From contig NZ_LKKK01000002.1 of assembly GCF_001446935.1 (NCBI RefSeq), forward strand, positions 248,001-312,000: DNA of 64,000 nt, in the 5' to 3' direction. Below, piece by piece: positions 61,983 to 64,000 of this stretch; the first letter of the stretch is position 1; the number at the start of each line of letters is the position of its first letter. Below the pieces are notes generated by a model that did not search any database, was not told where the DNA came from, and saw nothing but the letters and a program-made list of their open reading frames with translations. The translations under genes and the position numbers were made by a program. The stretch comes from Pseudomonas sp. TTU2014-080ASC (lineage in GTDB: Bacteria; Pseudomonadota; Gammaproteobacteria; Pseudomonadales; Pseudomonadaceae).

Positions 61983-62846
61983 ATGTCAACAGAGTCCCCA
62001 AGCGAAAGTCTGTTCGTATGGGTCGACGGTGTCCGCTTGCACTACCAAGTGCTGGGGCATGACACCGGACGCCCACCCATTATCTTTACCCACGGTGGTG
62101 GCCCGGGCAGCACAGCCTGGAGCAATTTCCGCCTAAGTGCTGCAACGTTTGCAGCCAATCATCGCTGTTACTTCCTCGATTTCCCCCAATTTGGTCGCTC
62201 CGACATGGTGCCGGTTCAAGGTCCACTGTGGAGTTGGCATGCTCGCAAATTGCTGGGCTTTATGGATGCCGTGAGCATCGCCAAAGCGCATCTGATCAAT
62301 CAGTCATTCGGTGGCGGCGTGGCCCTGCGTCTGGCGGCTGATCACCCTGAGCGTGTGGCGCGCATCATCACCATCGGCTCACAGCCGGTCGATCAGGGCG
62401 TACTCGCACCGCTGCCGCTGTTCAGCAAGCATGCGGCCAACCTGATGGGTGATTACTACCTCGAAGGCGGCGGGCCGAGCCTGGACAAAATGCGCGTACT
62501 GCTGCAGCGCTACGAGCTGCATGACGACAGCCGTCTGGACGATGAAAACCTGCGCCTGCGCTTTCAGGCCAGCAATAACCCGGAGTACATCCAACTGCTG
62601 AAAACGCCAGGTGCGTTTGGCGAGTGGGAAAACCTGTTGCCCGTGCTGCCGCATATCCAAGCACCAGTGCTTCTGTGCTGGGGGCTGCATGACTGGTTTG
62701 GCAGTGTCGACGTGCCGATGATGATGCTCAACCGCCTGCGCAATGCTCAGCTGCATGTGTTTGGCAATGCGGCCCACCATCTGCAGACGGAGTGCCCGGA
62801 TGAATTCAATCGTCTGGCTGTAAGTTTTATCGGAGCTGAGCAATGA
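61983..62846 (+). CDS. Alpha/beta hydrolase, meta-cleavage-product hydrolase-like
   Basis: Hydrolase of 287 residues. The oxyanion segment is FTHGGGPGSTAWSNFR, the nucleophile is Ser108 in NQSFGGG (Asn replacing the first Gly of GxSxG), the Asp lies in CWGLHDWFG and the His in NAAHHLQTE. The GGGPGSTAW element links it to C-C hydrolases such as MhpC, BphD and CarC. It is a second hydrolase besides mhpC, so it may act on a different ring-fission product or on an ester. I start at the ATG at 61983; the earlier frame overlaps the terminator. Its stop overlaps the amidase ATG (ATGA). Confidence 0.88.
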   Translation: MSTESPSESLFVWVDGVRLHYQVLGHDTGRPPIIFTHGGGPGSTAWSNFRLSAATFAANHRCYFLDFPQFGRSDMVPVQGPLWSWHARKLLGFMDAVSIAKAHLINQSFGGGVALRLAADHPERVARIITIGSQPVDQGVLAPLPLFSKHAANLMGDYYLEGGGPSLDKMRVLLQRYELHDDSRLDDENLRLRFQASNNPEYIQLLKTPGAFGEWENLLPVLPHIQAPVLLCWGLHDWFGSVDVPMMMLNRLRNAQLHVFGNAAHHLQTECPDEFNRLAVSFIGAEQ

Positions 62847-64000
62847 GCCTGCCTGACGATCTGCACTATCTGGAGATGCAAGAACTGTCCTTGCTGATCC
62901 GTACCCGCAAGATTTCTCCGATTGAAGTGACCGAGGCCATGCTGGCGCGCATTGACGCGCTGGACGGCGAGCTGCACAGCTACGCCCGCGTCACACCAGA
63001 GCTGGCGCTGGAGCAGGCCCGTGAAGCCGAAGCCGAGCTGGCTAAAGGCATCTGCCGCAGCCCGTTCCACGGTATTCCGCTGGCCTACAAAGACCTGTTC
63101 GACACTGCCGGTGTGGTGACTGCCGCCGGTATGCCGGTGCACGCCAACCGCGTGCCGCAGCAAGACGCCACCGTGGTTGCACGGTTGCGTGAAGCCGGTG
63201 TGGTCATGCTCGGTAAACTGCAAATGACGGAAGGCGCGTTTGCCATTCATCATCCGACTATTGAGCCGCCAGTAAACCCGTGGGGTGCCAACCACTGGAC
63301 TGGCGCATCCTCCAGCGGTTGTGGCGTGGCCACTGCGGCCGGCCTGTGCTTCGGCGCGCTGGGCAGTGACACCGGTGGCTCGATTCGCTTCCCTTGCGCG
63401 GCTAACGGCTTGACCGGACTGAAGCCAACGTGGGGACGGGTCAGCCGTTATGGCGCGTTTGAGATGGCGGCCAGCCTCGATCATGTCGGACCGATGACTC
63501 GCAGCGCCCGCGATACCTTGTTCCTGCTTTCGACCATTGCCGGACACGATCCGCTTGACCCGACCTCCATGCCCAGCGTGTGTTTGGAGATTCCCGGTAT
63601 CGACGACAGCTTTAAAGGCCTGCGCATCGGTATCGACGAAAGCTGGTTAAGCGAAGGTGTAGACCCTGAAATCCAGCAGGCCCTGCAAGCGGTGATGCAA
63701 CTGATTGCCGGAGCCGGTGGCCAGCTGATCCGCATCCGGATGCCGGACGCCCGGGCCGTCAGCAGTAATTGGGAAGCCCATTGTGGCGTGCAGACTGCTG
63801 TCGCCCATGCAGATACTTATCCACAGCGTGCCAGCGAGTACGGCCCGGCACTGAGTCGTCTGATCGACGGCGGCAGGGCGCTGAGCGGCATGGACTACCA
63901 GCGTATTTTGCTCGACGCGCAGCGTTTCACTGGTGAGATGGACGCACTGATGAATGAGCTGGATGTGGTACTTGCACCGGTACAGCCGTATGCCGCACCG
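62843..64000 (+). CDS. Amidase-signature enzyme (3' truncated by window)
   Basis: The first 386 residues of an amidase-signature hydrolase, which is usually 450-500 long. The Ser-cisSer-Lys triad is K83 (PLAYKDLFDTAG), S156 (HWTGASSSGCGVAT) and S180 (GSDTGGSIRFPC). PFHGIPLAYKDLFDTAGVVT and NGLTGLKPTWGRVSRYG are family blocks. Substrates are aryl or alkyl amides; the family also has hydrolases of barbiturate-derived and other cyclic products. Overlapping start and stop codons with the hydrolase gene indicate coupling. A DnaA box (63817-63825) lies inside. Confidence 0.92.
   Translation, partial: MSLPDDLHYLEMQELSLLIRTRKISPIEVTEAMLARIDALDGELHSYARVTPELALEQAREAEAELAKGICRSPFHGIPLAYKDLFDTAGVVTAAGMPVHANRVPQQDATVVARLREAGVVMLGKLQMTEGAFAIHHPTIEPPVNPWGANHWTGASSSGCGVATAAGLCFGALGSDTGGSIRFPCAANGLTGLKPTWGRVSRYGAFEMAASLDHVGPMTRSARDTLFLLSTIAGHDPLDPTSMPSVCLEIPGIDDSFKGLRIGIDESWLSEGVDPEIQQALQAVMQLIAGAGGQLIRIRMPDARAVSSNWEAHCGVQTAVAHADTYPQRASEYGPALSRLIDGGRALSGMDYQRILLDAQRFTGEMDALMNELDVVLAPVQPYAAP

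Noticed and set aside
1..64000. CRISPR arrays, tRNA/rRNA genes, insertion sequences, prophage genes
   Set aside because: No regularly spaced repeats, transposase or integrase motifs, or cloverleaf/rRNA sequences were seen on reading.

Overview
The window looks like a chromosomal segment of a Pseudomonas or close relative. The evidence is the gene order glmU-LysE-DeoR-glmS, an OprD-family porin, a DUF2790 small secreted protein, many LysR/HxlR regulators, and an ANR-type and a sigma54-type site. In Pseudomonas the glmU-glmS block sits near the atp operon and oriC, so the left edge is probably origin-proximal. There are no rRNA, tRNA, CRISPR, IS or prophage genes that I can support. Both ends are cut: glmU lacks its N-terminus and an amidase lacks its C-terminus.

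0-13.4 kb: amino-sugar genes (glmU, glmS and their DeoR regulator) with an empty attTn7 site, a small secreted protein, an OprD porin, a LysR gene and, divergent from it, a DsbA-like/FMN reductase/cyclase/HxlR group, then an OsmC-YcaO fusion protein. This part is strikingly dense in exact DnaA boxes. 13.4-19.3 kb: a tight minus-strand operon (HxlR, AurF-like diiron oxygenase, enoyl-CoA hydratase family, hotdog thioesterase, acyl-CoA synthetase, FAD oxidoreductase) that looks like an uncharacterised acyl-modifying pathway. 19.4-28.5 kb: a ChaA-type cation/proton antiporter with a proline-rich leader ORF, then small housekeeping and detoxification genes (RidA, two LysR, VOC, GST, nucleotidyltransferase, DapA-like aldolase, PgeF-like protein, a degenerate alpha/beta hydrolase).

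28.6-41.8 kb: a large autotransporter divergent from a MalT-like LuxR regulator, then a DctB/DctD-like two-component pair followed by a TAXI-TRAP importer (SBP, fused permease, DUF1850) behind a sigma54-type promoter.

41.8-64 kb: an aromatic catabolic island. It holds mhpB, mhpC, an acyl-CoA synthetase, mhpD, mhpF and mhpE (meta-cleavage of a 2,3-dihydroxyphenylpropionate-type catechol to central metabolites). It also holds a chemoreceptor, a four-gene envelope module (YCF48 propeller, RND/MMPL transporter, DUF1302 barrel, DUF1329 carrier), an MDR dehydrogenase lacking the catalytic-zinc ligands, a cupin, a XylS-type AraC regulator, a CarAa-like Rieske oxygenase, a second C-C hydrolase-like protein and an amidase. 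Three separate transcription units in this island carry the same 16-base element TGCACT-N4-GGATAA, which fits the XylS half-site TGCA-N6-GGNTA. This suggests that the AraC/XylS protein at 59.4 kb runs the island as one regulon, with a perfect ANR box ahead of the regulator itself. The likely logic is sensing, hydrophobic substrate transport, amide or ester hydrolysis, Rieske oxygenation and ring cleavage. The substrate cannot be named from sequence alone.
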